This document shows positions 1 to 12,006 of a DNA stretch of 64,000 nt, piece by piece (position 1 is the first letter of the stretch; every line of letters starts with the position of its first letter). The position numbers and the translations under genes are program-made. Origin of the DNA: Melanocharis versteri (lineage: Eukaryota > Chordata > Aves > Passeriformes > Melanocharitidae); contig VZTG01010637.1 in assembly GCA_013397845.1 (NCBI GenBank), positions 207,796-271,795 of the forward strand, given 5' to 3'. The notes beneath the pieces were generated by a model, which did not search any database, was not told the origin of the DNA, and saw only the letters and a program-made list of their open reading frames with translations.

Positions 1-880
1 GTTAGTGAAACCCATTCCACACTGTGGCTAAATCACAAAATCTGAAATTCAGTATTCTGGAGTCTTTCAGATCTTTCTAGGTTTGGATCTACAGACTTGG
101 ATCTCTGGCAAAAAGTTTTGGTTCTTGATTAATCACAAATTCTAAAAGCCAACTTTCCAGTTTAGAAAGAGCACAGCCAGATTCTCCCAAGAATCAAGCA
201 TGAACAGCCACGAGGTCTTGGAAAAGTAAATAATTTCTGCTTTTCATGATTTACAGATGTAACCCCAGGCTTCCTGTTCTCTCTACCATTAGTTAATTTA
301 AGTAAACTGTGTTAATAGCGCAAAACAGCTCTGCGCTCCCCAGTGTCCCAGGCACGTTTGCCTTGTTTATTCTTTTCATATCTCTCCTTACTAATTCTTT
401 TGCAAGCAAAAGAGCAGAGTAGCCATACGTGTCACTGCAATTCTTTCAGTTTTATTACACTGACATTTAGACTTTTGATTGTCTTTTGATTGCCAGACAA
501 ACACACAACAAGCACAAGCTGGTTTCCAACAGTAATGTCCATTGCACTGTACTCATGTTATGAAGCTTAGAATTGATGCATTTTATTACAGATATTTCTG
601 TAAAGAAAGAAACTATAATATCATTAAAATCACTTCAAATTTTGAGTCTTGAAATTATACTTGAGTTCTACCTCCAAAAGTCCCTCATTATTTCACACAC
701 ATCCATCATTTTAACACAGTATTTAGGCCACTAATCCCATATAGGTTATATCTATAACCCATCAGGTTATATCAGGAAATCTAAATCTGAATATTGCCTC
801 TATGAGTTCTAAAGAAATGAGAAAATAATGTAACTTCATTACTCGTCACATATACAGAGTCAATATTTACAGCTTCAAAA
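1..880 (-). other. SMPD3: SMPD3 intron following the first coding exon (partial)
   Basis: AT-rich sequence between the SMPD3 donor at 890 and the left edge. I looked for the next SMPD3 coding exon on the minus strand, where the family continues with a Gln-Val-Gly-Ser-type stretch, and did not find it. No other gene, RNA or recognisable repeat is visible. Confidence 0.85.
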
Positions 881-891
881 AGGCTCTTACC
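881..891 (-). promoter_or_regulatory. SMPD3: SMPD3 splice donor after coding exon 1
   Basis: On the minus strand the exon ends CTCAAG at 891 and the intron starts GTAAGAGCC, close to the consensus 5' splice site. Reading through would add only seven residues (VRAFLKL) before a stop, while the family continues with a different sequence after LFLK. This is therefore the real exon end. Confidence 0.93.
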
Positions 892-2222
892 TTGAGAAAC
901 AAGGCTCCCTTGGAAGCCAAGGAGTCCATTCCTCTTCCATTGGGGTAACAGTGATAGGCAGCATCCATAACAGGATAGCGGCTGGCAAAAAGTAGACCAC
1001 TGTTCACAAACTTAAAGCTACAGCAGCCGTGGCAACTGTAGACCCCAACATCATAGACAATGTATTCAAAATAGTGATGGAGCTGCTCTTTCAATTTCTC
1101 CGCAGCTCTTTTGTCAAACACTTCCTGCAAGCACAGAAAGTCCAGGTTGGCAGGGAAGAAAGCAGAGATCTCATGATCAAAGGTCTCATCTGTGTGTTTC
1201 TTTTTCCGCACTGAAGTCTTCTTCATGATTGAAGCTTTGTAGAGGAGCTTGTTGTTGACAGTGCTTTGGTCCACTGTACCATCTCCAACACGGACTTTGA
1301 CTAGGGACTCTCGTGAGGCAGAGCAGCTGTCTAAACTCCCAGAATCTCCTTCCTTCTGTTTGTGGTTTGGTGTTTTTGAGATCTCTGCCTCACCTTCCAG
1401 TGAGGGCTCTGCTGGGCCACTGGCACGAGCCCGGCCATTGACGGTGTCTGTTTCTGTGTCTGACATGTGGCCATTCTCCTCTCCGTTGATACGGACAATG
1501 CAAGTGTTTTCTTCTCCCTCATGTGGCTCTCCACTTCCACCCTTATCTTCCCTGTTCTCCTCGCCGTTGTTTGAGCCACAGTTGTCTCCTTTATACTCCA
1601 TTGATGTTGTCCTTTTGATGCCAGCATTGACAGTACGGTTATCTCCAGCCTGGGGGGAGACCAGGCTGCTGAAACTCGCTGCACTGATGGATGTGTTGGT
1701 AGGAGAATCTATGTATATTTTAATCTGCGGCCTGCTCGCCCCATTTCGGATCCTCCGGCCAATCTCTTTAGCCCTGGCCTGTGTATTGAAAACGTTATTA
1801 AATCTTGCCAGAGAGTCGGGCAGCAGGCAAACATTGGCACTGCCAAAGCAGAAGCTTTTCCCGCTCCCTGCAGCCTTCCATTCGGTGAGCAGTGTGGCTC
1901 CATTGGCATGGTTCTTGTCTTTCAGCCTGGAGTAGATGTAGGGCCTTCGGGCTGACTGCAGCGGGGACCAGAGCAAGAAGCCAATCAGAGCGAAAGGAAG
2001 AGAGGCCACCAAGAGTGCCAGGTAGATGGGAGTGGTAATAATGATGCAGAGTGCATGAAAATAGCATGGGTCATCTGCTCTTTGACGTTTTTCATAGGTG
2101 GTTGGAACAAAAGAGCCCACGAGCCTGTCTGCTAGCCAGTAACATGGGAAAATCAGGCCCCAGGAAAAAGAATGCAGAACTGACAGAAAGCTGTTGGGAA
2201 ATGGAGAAGTGTATAAAACCAT
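891..2222 (-). CDS. SMPD3: Neutral sphingomyelinase 2, first coding exon (residues 1-444; gene continues past left edge)
   Basis: This exon encodes the N-terminal two thirds of neutral sphingomyelinase 2, a Mg-dependent membrane enzyme that cleaves sphingomyelin to ceramide and phosphocholine at the inner plasma membrane and Golgi. Seen in the translation: start MVLYTSPFPNS; two hydrophobic segments at about residues 11-31 and 58-85; basic stretch YEKRQR at 43-48; juxtamembrane SARRPYIYSR at 90-99; Asn130 in SANVCLLPD at the start of the catalytic domain; a Ser/Glu/Gly-rich linker at about 190-345; the metal-binding Glu367 in LQEVFDKR; a CHGCC cysteine cluster at 397-401; and Asp433/Lys438, matching the allosteric D-K switch of the human enzyme. 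The human protein has about 655 residues, so the catalytic Asp and His of the C-terminal part lie outside the window. The frame ends exactly at LFLK before a GTAAGAG donor (phase 0). Identity is near certain. Confidence 0.97.
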
Positions 2223-2303
2223 TGCAACTCAATTATGACAGCACTTCAGGGCCTACTACATGATGTCACTGTGTCAAGCATCCATAAGAACTCTAGGAGA
2301 GGG
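2223..2303 (-). other. SMPD3: SMPD3 5'UTR part of the coding exon and its predicted splice acceptor
   Basis: Directly upstream of the SMPD3 ATG, the minus strand reads a pyrimidine-rich tract ending ttttttccccccag at 2304-2317, a good 3' splice site. That gives about 81 nt of 5'UTR in this exon. A second AG about 10 nt further into the exon (near 2293) is a weaker alternative. In the human gene the coding start also lies in an internal exon after non-coding 5' exons, so a non-coding first exon far to the right is expected. The exact acceptor is inferred from sequence only. Confidence 0.6.
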
Positions 2304-3474
2304 CTGGGGGGAAAAAAGGTCTGGTCAGGAGTTTGATTTTTTCCAGTGAGAGTCAATAACAAAACTTTAAGAGCACCATTTCACTGTGTTGGAGTAAAAA
2401 TGAAACAAGGCCACTGTTTTCGTCTGGCTTTTTGGCATCTGTATTTGTCAAAGGATGTCATTGTTCACCGGGGGCTGCCATAATGAAATTCTCCAGAGGC
2501 AAAACAGAAATCTGTAGAAACAAAAGACAAAACATATGGGAAGTGTAAGTAACACTTATTGGAAGTTTGAAGCAGATTGAGTTTTTCTCACAACAATTAA
2601 AGGCTTATTACATACAGTGCATTTACATGGAAATTGGAAAGGTTGGATCATGGGAGGATTTGGGGTTTTTTTTTTTGTTTTATTTCAATTATTAGCTTAG
2701 CATAACTTTACCCATCTTATGCAACATGTTTGAGTTCAAAGAAATAAGGGACAAGTCAAGTGCCAAATAACAAATGGTTGGCATTTACTCATTGCCAAAG
2801 GCATTTTGGGATGTTGATAATAGGGGGGAGCCTGACAGATTTGTTTTCCTAAGTGATTTTTAGGATTCTTCAGTAAAAATGCTCAAAAGAGACTCTGGCA
2901 TCTACATACCAGATAGAAAAAAATAACCTAAAACCTATCCAATTATGTAATTACCATTAGAAAAGAAAAAAAAACCCTAAAGAAGTTATTCTGTTCTACT
3001 GGGTGCTCAAAATGCTTTATAAAAGCCCTATTTACATAATCACTCAGCAGACCAGAAAGATTCTTGTTCACAGCAGTGCCAAGGGTAAACAGAACATTGT
3101 GCTTGGGATCTGTGAAGTGAGGACAGACTGCAAACCTTATATTCCAAATTTCAGGCTGACAACCTCCCCAGTGAAAGGTGTAGTAGTGTTGCAGAATATA
3201 AGGTCAATTTGACTTTTACTATTTTAAAATAACACACCAGAAAAAAAATGCAGAAGCACAATGGATCCATAAAAACTTGCCTAATAAGGACTTCAGTAGG
3301 TGCTTCCGTGAGTATATGATGACAGGATGTTACAACTCCCTGGGGAACATGAAACCAAATGACAGTTTTGTAGATAGAGCAGTCAATGCCTGCTTGGTGA
3401 TGTGCTGAAGTTAAAAAAAAAAATCAATTCAATACAACCCTTTCCAGTTCTATTACGGAGTGTAGTATCAATAA

Positions 3475-3500
3475 TCTACAAGATAAATCTACAAGATAAA
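3475..3500. repeat. 13-bp tandem duplication
   Basis: The unit tctacaagataaa occurs twice in perfect head-to-tail order. It lies in non-coding DNA and is probably a replication-slippage product. Confidence 0.85.
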
Positions 3501-6485
3501 GCTGTCCAACAAACCATGAAATACTCGACTAAAACAGCTTCACAAAGCAATTATCCAGATTGTGGGGACATACTATGTAAGAGGAATCCAACATACTCTG
3601 ATGTGTATTTGTAAAAATGGAAGAAAAATTAATGCAATCACAAATCTTTCCATGGGATAAGATTGCACAGCACACGTCATGAAGCAAATTGGTTCGGACT
3701 GAGGTTTGTTTTAACAACTTTTAGCAAGAAAGTGATTCTTTGTAAACACTAAAGGCTGTATGATGGTTCAAGGCCACATTGGTGACTCCTACACTTCCTT
3801 TGCCTTAAAAAAGGAGAGTATCTTTCAAAATCAGGAAAGTTTTTGACCAGGTGCCAGCTGCATTCCTCACTGCCAGCCTGCTGAAGAGAGGAGGCAATAA
3901 GGATTTGAGTATACGCTTGTATTCCATGCATTTTATTCCATGAATTCTAATAGAATTCCCACAACTCATGACACAGAAGTACAAAAACTCTGGCACCACC
4001 GCAAGTTTTAGAACATAATAGCTGGAGAAAAGGGAAGAGGGAATCATTAGCTGGATCTCCTTTAAATTTTGGCATATTGCAGACAGAAGGCATAGACACA
4101 TCTTAATTTAAAACTCTCTTCTTGCAAGGAAATTATTATTCTGACTTATTAAACTTACAGATGAAGGCAATCACAAAACTTGCCAAAGCTTTGTAACAGA
4201 CTCACTGGCACACACACAAACAGGAACTAAGTTTCCTACTCCTTGCTAGAAAATCCTGTGCATGCTAGTGCCTCAAGGCCACCCAAAAAAAAGAGAATTA
4301 AGAGGGTCATGAGAGACAGATTTTATCTCAACAAGATCTTAAAGGGTGAGGGAAGGCACCATGTGAGTCAACAGGAACTTGGAAAACATGACGTCAGTAA
4401 CATCTCTCCTAATGCAACGGTTTAGATGGAGCCTAAAGCTAAAGTGCCTAATTCCTTGTGATGAAGGGTATTACTTGGTAATCCAATGCTTTATTCATGG
4501 GGGTTTGGGAGATTAAGGGAGAATTTAAGATACTGCAATGAAACAGATATTTTTGTATGCTACAAAGACGTAAACTGCAGGCTTGTTTGGTGGGTTTTAT
4601 TACTTTGTGAGTGTTTGAAGGCTAAAAATAGACTTTATTTAATTTTTTCTTATGGTGGCAGTATAGAACATCTCAACTTTAGTGATAACAAGACATCAGG
4701 CAGAAAGGTTTCAAAGATTTTTATGATTATAATTATGCCCAGAAGTATGCTAGAGACATCATAGATCAAAAGAGATGTTTCTAGCTCCAGCATCGCTTGC
4801 AAACTAAATAAAAGACAATACAAGTCAACAAGTGATAAGAGAAACAGAAGCAAAGCAACAAATCTTACAACAATAAGGTTATGAGAACAGTCTAGAAATG
4901 GTCAGAAAAGTTTTAACTTCCTTTTGCTTAGAAACTAAAATACACTTTCAAATTCAGATAGGTAAAATTTCTTCAAAGGTGATAGTAAGATCAACTGTAT
5001 TTTTAAATATATAAGCAAATCACTGGCAGAACAGTTATTTCTTTAAAAACAGAAAAAAACTGCTGAAGTGACTTACTGATTTGGAAAGTTACTCTATGGG
5101 TAACTTCACATAATAATTTACATACATTCGTTAAAACTAGTGTTTCTTGAATCCTGACAGTTGGTCTCCAGTGAAAATTGTAGCAATATTTATCTAAAAA
5201 TGAATTCTAGAAAAGCAGTTTATTTGGGCTGTGGTTTTTTGTTACCTTGATTTCCTTATTGTCATTGTAACTTGAATCAGAGAAATAAATCTTACAAGAA
5301 TGGTCCCACTACACCATGTGAAACAGCAAAAATTAGTGTTTGTAACTGAACACAGGTGAAATGAAGATCTGAGGTAACTGAGGGAATTCTCACTCAGGCT
5401 TCCACGTCATTCAGGCTTATTAGACAAACCACAACTTAATTTTTGCTTTCCTTATTGTTCTCATCTGGTTTTCCTCCCAGACACGCTTCATAAAATCTCC
5501 CTTCCTTTATTCAGTGTCTTTCCCCTGATTATTCTTATACATGCTTTTAATTAGAGTCTAGTTCAACAGCTAACTAACCTTCTGGAAAAAAAACCCACTC
5601 CAAAAGGCCAAATTCACATGAACTGCTTGCCATGCTTGATTACGTGACTGTAATTACAGAGATGCAGCCATCTCAAGGGGTCAGTGGCTCTAATGAAGAC
5701 GTTTTCTTGTTCCCCTGTGATCACTTCACAGCCTGATGTTTTAACTGAAATCCTGCCATCCTGGCTGGGACTCATTCCATGAAGGAGTTCACAATGCAGG
5801 CTAGGGGAATTTAAGCAGAACTTATTGGCTCACCTTAACTTCCACTTAAATCAATAACAATTTACAGCTTAGGAAAATCTTAGTAAAAACTTAGTAAAAA
5901 CATGGATCCTCTTTGGTATGAGAAGCTGAATTTGGTGAATCACTGGTCCTGATGAATAAAGCAGAACCCATTCAAACTAAGGACTTGGCAGGACGAGAAG
6001 AGGAGGGAAATGTTTTTGCAGACTTGCATTGCAACGTTCATTTACCAGTTTCTGCTGAACTCTCTCCCTTTTTTCTAAAGAAGGTAATCAAATACTGCCA
6101 GGCTGCTCTGCAGCTTGTCTCTTCTGTCCATAGGCTGCCATCAGGCAAGAAGTCAGTATAAACAAGATGTCTAACTTAAGAGAACTAACCTGTAAAAAAT
6201 AAAATACTAACACGTGTGCATTTACAAGTCTCACTGAATACCAGTGATATCAGCAGTTAAGTACATGTCTGCAGAAAAAAACCCCCAAGCACCCCCACAA
6301 GGTCTGGGAGCTGCTCGAGCCTCTGGCATATTTAGGGAGTAGACTTGTGATGATGCAACCTCTGTTCAAAACGAGGAGGTATCAAGCACTTGGGCTAAAT
6401 TTTCTTAAGGAGTCCTTGGAATCCCAGTGATGCCTCACTCTGAATTTCTCTAAAAGCTGTACATTGGAGGAGATCTGGTGCTGTT

Positions 6486-6730
6486 ATTAACCACAGTTTA
6501 AGGGACCTGAAGCAGGGCCAGGAGTCCATTGGTCACTCAGGGCTGGAGCCCATCCTGGCGGGGCTGGATCAGCAGTGACCAAGGTGCCTGTGGTCACCCA
6601 AAGGACAGCATGAGTGGGAGTCATCCCCTTCACCTGACAAAAGATTGGCTGCAGCTGCAGGGAAACTGGGCTGGCCTGGTGCCCCTCAAACCTCCTCACC
6701 CCAAATGGGAGCTTTTCTCTCAAAGTGCTG
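6486..6730. other. GC-rich patch in the SMPD3 intron
   Basis: About 245 bp that is clearly richer in G and C than the flanks, open in one frame on each strand (about 75-78 codons). I see no start context, splice pair or known domain. It could be an old transposon remnant, an enhancer or an unannotated exon; nothing in the sequence decides between these. Confidence 0.4.
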
Positions 6731-9499
6731 AAAATTTGCTTGTGGTCACACTGTAAAACTTGCTGTGAGCTTCACAGTTACGTGGGCCATGGCAACAGAT
6801 TCTCATTTCCAAAAGCAAATCATCTGAATTTGGTAGTCCCAGATCATATCCCTAGGCCAAAAACCATACCCACACACCCTCTGCAACCGAAATAAATTGG
6901 GTTATGTTTTAAACTTAATAAAAAAAATATATATAAATTCAATTATGTTAATGTGTGGAAACACAGGTTAAAAAAACCCACAAACTATTATAACCCATTG
7001 AAAGGCATTAAAAACATGTCAGTTTTGTCCATTTTTTCTTTCAAAATGGATGATAAATTGAAGCTGAACGCATTATTGCAGAAAACAATCAGCTTTCATA
7101 TTCCTGCTAGCAACACTGAGTCTACCCTGACACAACAGATTATACTTGCTTAAAACTTACATCCAGAGTCGTAAATGCAGAAGGGACACAACACATCTCC
7201 CAAGCCTAGGAGAGGTTTATTCTTTACTTTGCACATACAAATGGCACTCCCAACAATGAATGCTGTGTTTACACACCAGCTGTACTAATTGCTGCCTGGA
7301 GGCCTGTCCCAAACCCAGAAAACTTCACCAAACCAACTCCAAATTCTAAAGTATACCTCCAAAGCTTTGTGCATTCTGTTACTGACTGTGAGTGCACCAC
7401 TACCAGCCTGTGAACATCAGCTAACTAATCAAATACAAGCCATGTGGGAACTTTTTACAAGGGCACTTAGTTCTACTTCACTGGAGGGCATGAAGACTCA
7501 TCTAAATATCTGGACTCCATAAACTTTCTTCAATTATTTTTATTTCAGTGGAAATAGAAGCAGACTGACAGTGTCTGCTGTATTTTAGAGGGGCCAATGC
7601 CACGAATGGCTCTAAAAATATCATGGTTATGCAAACTAAGTAACAACAACCAATGTCAGTTCTGATCTGCAAGGACATTACTTTAAAACATGAATTTGAG
7701 TGCATTGTTTGAGTAACTACTTCAGAATTCGTACCAAAGAAATCCTAATCAGCAGAGCTGTCTCTTCTTGTACAGGGGACAATCACATATTCCCAAATTA
7801 TCAATTCCTATTTATGGCGTTGAGAACTGGTAAGAAGTAGAATCAATAGCATATTGATGGCTGAAAAGAACAGCAAATACAGAGAGCTCTAAGTTTTCAG
7901 GAAAGCTTTGCTATCAGGCAAGATTTAGACAAAAAAATGTTCATCTGGCCACTTGGTGATCTCACTCAGCACCTGGAAAGCTAAACACTCTGTTTTGAGA
8001 CCTTATTTGGTGAACTTCAGTAGTGAGACAACTGCAGCCTACAAAAGTATGAATCTGTGACACTAATCTCTGTTTATACAATAGAAACAGAATGGGCTCT
8101 ATTTACAAAATCACCTTTTAGTGTGCTTTAGCCTCGTATTTTACAGGAGCTGGAGTAATTCAATAGTGGCTAAATAAATCTGATCCTTGTAGATGGTTTG
8201 TTTAACAAAACTCAGTGAGATGGAACAATATTGGCTTTAGGTGCACGAGACAGAAGTGGAGATAAATTTTTTCCTACTCATCTTTCACCATCTAAATCCT
8301 ACAGAGGCCTGACTACAGCCATGCCTTGCCCATAAATTGTCAGGGGGCACAGACTCCCTGTAAAATGAAAAGCTGTACTTTCTCAAGCAGCACTTTGAGC
8401 CTCCAGGCTTCTGGTTAGTCCAAGACAGCTCAATAGAAGTATAAAGTAATCATTTTTCCCCAGAGTGGATATTTTTGTACTGCTGAAATTGTTCTTAAAG
8501 GCGCCAAAGAAAAGTTATCTTAACCTACAGTAAATCCAAGATAAATTCCTGCCAATAAATATCCATTCCTCTATAAAAAAATGCTTACCTACAATTCTCA
8601 AAATACTTTATAAAGGAAATTAAAATACAGTGTGACTGAATTAAAGCACAGCTATCCTTACAAAGAAAATTAAAGTACATTTATTCATGTTCTACTTAGG
8701 TAAAATTGGAAAAGCAGAGCATTTGTAACTTGGATAAGTTTTCATGAAAACCTCAAGATTAGACTCCTTAACTCACAGTTTCCAGCTCTACTGACAAAGG
8801 TGCATATCCCCAGGATGCAGACATCTAATTCTATGGTGGCACTCATTAAAAAACCAGCATTGCTCAAAACTCAACACCTAAATACTGAGTCCTTCCCCCA
8901 AAACTTGCTACTATGTCAAGCCACTCTGACAAAAATGCAAGAATTCAAACTCAAGCTTTTTACGATCAAATTGCTCCGAGATCGGCTGAGTACTTTTGTT
9001 GCATATTTTCAAACAGCCAAACATACGTATATTAAAAATCTCTTTCTGAAAAACCCAAAAAAACCCAAAAAACCCACCAGCCCACTAATCAAAAAAACCA
9101 ACCCAGAGCACTCTGCACTTGCAGCCTTTCAAATGTGATAGCAAATTCAAGCAAAAAAATTACGTTTATTTATTTCTAAATTCATTTCACTGTAATACAC
9201 TGATAGACTAAAGAATGCAAATCCTCTCATATTTTCTTCTTACAGAGTAAGACATAAAAGAAGACAGAAAGCAATATGTGATTTTTTAAAATTATCCCAT
9301 CCAATCACTTAGCACTCTAAAAGAACACTTGTTGCCATCTTTACATAACCCATGGCTAAATTTAGCTCAGATATTACAAAGCTACTAATCTCTCAAATAC
9401 TCAAGAATGAATTATTTAAAACCACAAAATCTGTGTGGTAACTTGTCTTAAAACCACCCCTCAGAAAGCAGAGAGGAGATGCTGTGCAGGTTTATTCTA

Positions 9500-9990
9500 G
9501 GAAGCCTCGTGGCTTGTTCTAACTAGGAAACTTCCACTGGCTACTCTGCAGTTACCCGCCCCGCAGTACTCCAGGCTGGGCAGCTCTGGGAGAACAGGGA
9601 TGCCTAATAAGACCCGTGCCAACAATCTACTGACTGCACATTCTGCTGCTACACATTTGTAATTTGTGCAGACAGCCCTGCAGAAGCGCGGGGACCAGGG
9701 GCTGATTGCAGCTCTCAGACACCGATGGCCAGACAGCCACGGAGCCAACAAGGACATGCTGTGGGAAACAACGGGATGGGGCTGGAGAAGGGGCCACAGG
9801 GGAGGTAGGGCAGGACTTTTCTGGGACAAATGTCCTTGTTCTGGGTCCTGGGAATAGGCACAACATAGCACAGCCACAGGATTGAGGTCAAGAAGCAGAC
9901 ATGGACCAAAGGCCGGCTCATTAGGGAGGAAACGACCACCCCAGATCCCCGAAGGGCTCTGACCCATTTCCAGACAGGCCAAGAAGAATC
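9500..9990. other. GC-rich patch next to the LTR-like element
   Basis: Nearly 500 bp of raised GC content, open on the minus strand for about 160 codons (9497-9982) but without any protein feature I recognise. It lies immediately 5' of the LTR-like sequence at 10001-10282 and may belong to the same insertion. Confidence 0.35.
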
Positions 9991-10000
9991 AACTACACAT

Positions 10001-10282
10001 TGTAACAGCTTGCACAGAAAGTGAGAAAGTTACCTCCAGGGTGGGAAAAACTTATCTATAAAAACCTACCTCCACAAAGCCCCAGTGTGCACATCCCAGG
10101 GTGCTGGATCAATGCTGCAGCCAGCACTGGTGATCTTTCTTTCTCTCTCTCTCCCTCTCTCTTTCACCCTTTATTCAAAATCCACCCCTGTGTTTACACA
10201 AGAAGATAAGGGACTAACGTACCAATTTCCATGCCAAGTGTATAATTTACCAATAAAACCGTCTTTTTAAAAGCCTCTGACA
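10001..10282 (+). mobile_element. Possible solo LTR of an endogenous retrovirus-like element
   Basis: The segment begins TGTAACAGC and ends CTCTGACA, fitting the TG...CA rule. In order it holds a TATA-like box (tctataaaaac, about 10054-10064), a pyrimidine-rich (CT)n tract at 10135-10168, and an AATAAA signal (ccaataaaacc) about 30 bp before the end. That order is typical of U3-R-U5. No clear target-site duplication was found and no viral gene is present, so the ends are provisional and the left end could lie up to 500 bp further left. Confidence 0.35.
10135..10168 (+). repeat. Pyrimidine-rich (CT)n tract
   Basis: A run of C and T only, mainly CT dinucleotides with some TTC, inside the possible LTR between its TATA-like box and its poly(A) signal. 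Confidence 0.8.
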
Positions 10283-11644
10283 TTTGCGGTTCCTTTTCAA
10301 CCATGAGCATCTACAAATCTTGGGTGCTTCCCTTCCCTACAGGGTGGAACACCACAACCCTGCAATGTTTTTTTGAAATGTGCTTGCCACCAAAATGGCA
10401 TTCTTGAAAAAAAATATTTTTGACTCTCACAAGAACACAAAACAGAAGGACTGCAATATGTTTCGCACTCATCCTAAAACATCCTTCACTTTTTATTAAC
10501 CATTGCATTACATACAGAAAATGCTGATCCTTCCTCTACACCTTCCAAGACACCCTGACAAACTGGGAATACGCTCAGTCTGTTCTGGATGCCTCACTGT
10601 TACAGCACAGGAAGCAATGTTCAGTCACGAGCACCCTTTGAAGTCTGCTGACATTGCCTGATAAGAACCAGGTTTCTGGCATTCTGTGCTAAATTGCCCA
10701 AGAGTCTCCCATGCTTTCTGCTGGCAGAACAGATCCTGCCTCATGCCCGCACACTCTCAACATTTCAGGTTCCAGGGATTTCTACTCTTCAGACGTCACT
10801 GCTTTTGCGCATGAGTAGGGAAAGGGCTTTGTAGGAAAAAGTGAATGCAAAATTTGAGGTCGGATAGGGAGAGAGGAATCTTATCTGTGAGCCAGAAGTT
10901 TTTGCATCGCTGTGGAAAAACGAGAATAAAGGGTAATCTCGCTCTTTGTAGTACACAAAATATATGTTTAATCCATAACACACCTGAAATATCAAAACTG
11001 TGTTGTTGTTAAGCGATCCATGTTTAGAAAAGAACAAGAGAAGCTATGCTAAATACCAAACATTCTACCACTTCTAAATCAAGAGAGTAACATAACCCAG
11101 TAATAGAATCTGGCAAAAATCTAAAAGGATAAAAACAAGGAATGAGTGCAAATGAGCAGCTACTTCAGTAGGGTACGCATACAAAGTTCACCTCACTATT
11201 CTGTGGACTTTAATTTTCCTTAAAAATACAGCAAATATTTGTGGGTTTTTTCTGTTATTAAATGCATTTGTAAAGATCAGGGCAATCTACATATATTTCA
11301 TTTTACACCCAATTTTTAATTTACTCTTGGAACTAGAATGAAATCAGCAAGTTTCCTACATCCAGAAGGAGCAGAGGGACAGAGCATTTGTTTACATCTA
11401 AAAAGACCCTCTGCAGTGTTCTTATGTGATGACCAACAAATGAGGTACACTAGATGCTTCTCTTAGCCATCAGCAGAAAAAAAATTGTTTAAATATTTAG
11501 TATGCTTTTTAAAATGTCTACTGAGTCAAACTATTACTAGTTTTTCATTGTGATCAAAAGTAAAATGTTTAATTGAAACAGCTGTTCCTTAATAAATAAC
11601 CAGAAGCTGTGTGCACGAATGCGTGGTATTTCCAGATTAGATTT

Positions 11645-11668
11645 TCATGCATGGCATTCCATGCATGA
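11645..11668. repeat. Perfect inverted repeat (10-bp arms, 4-nt loop)
   Basis: The arms tcatgcatgg and ccatgcatga are exact reverse complements separated by catt. Each arm also contains the self-complementary core ATGCAT, so the locus has two nested palindromes. Confidence 0.85.
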
Positions 11669-11983
11669 TATTTTCATACACTAGAATATAAGACAAGTTA
11701 AATAAGATCTCAGTCCAAATAACAAAACCGTAGAGAATCAGAAGTGATGACTCCAAAATAGACCTGAGCCTACCTCCAGTATAAACAACTTGATCTCAGT
11801 ATTAGTTTTCGTACGCAAAGCAAACATCCTAGATCTTATTGCTGCTTTTATTCAGATAAGCTTTATTGTTACAGTGGTTCAGCAAGAAAAGTCTATGAAT
11901 ATATACTGCTATTCCAGGGGGGTAAAAAATGAAGTGCATTAAAATTTGGTCCAAATATGGTCAGAAAAACAAAAAATGCCTTC

Positions 11984-12006
11984 TTTTTTTTTTTTTTTTT
12001 TTTTTT
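11984..12006 (+). repeat. Poly(T) run, 23 nt
   Basis: An uninterrupted run of 23 T. It could be the reverse-strand poly(A) tail of an old retrocopy, but no recognisable retroposed body is next to it. Confidence 0.9.

Larger units (their letters stand above)
2304..9480 (-). other. Probable SMPD3 5' intron, left part
   Basis: AT-rich non-coding DNA upstream of the SMPD3 coding exon. No coding exon with supporting splice sites was found on either strand. It contains a 13-bp direct duplication at 3475-3500, a GC-richer patch at 6486-6730, and an A/C-rich low-complexity tract at about 9045-9105. The open frames here are short and of the size expected by chance. Confidence 0.6.

Noticed and set aside
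867..890. Extension of the SMPD3 frame by seven residues
   Set aside because: It reads through a consensus splice donor into the intron.
1029..1935. Plus-strand and alternative minus-strand open frames over the SMPD3 exon
   Set aside because: Shadows of the true SMPD3 frame on the opposite strand or in other frames.
9497..9982. 161-codon minus-strand open frame in a GC-rich patch
   Set aside because: Multiple frames are open on both strands there because of composition; no conserved motif.
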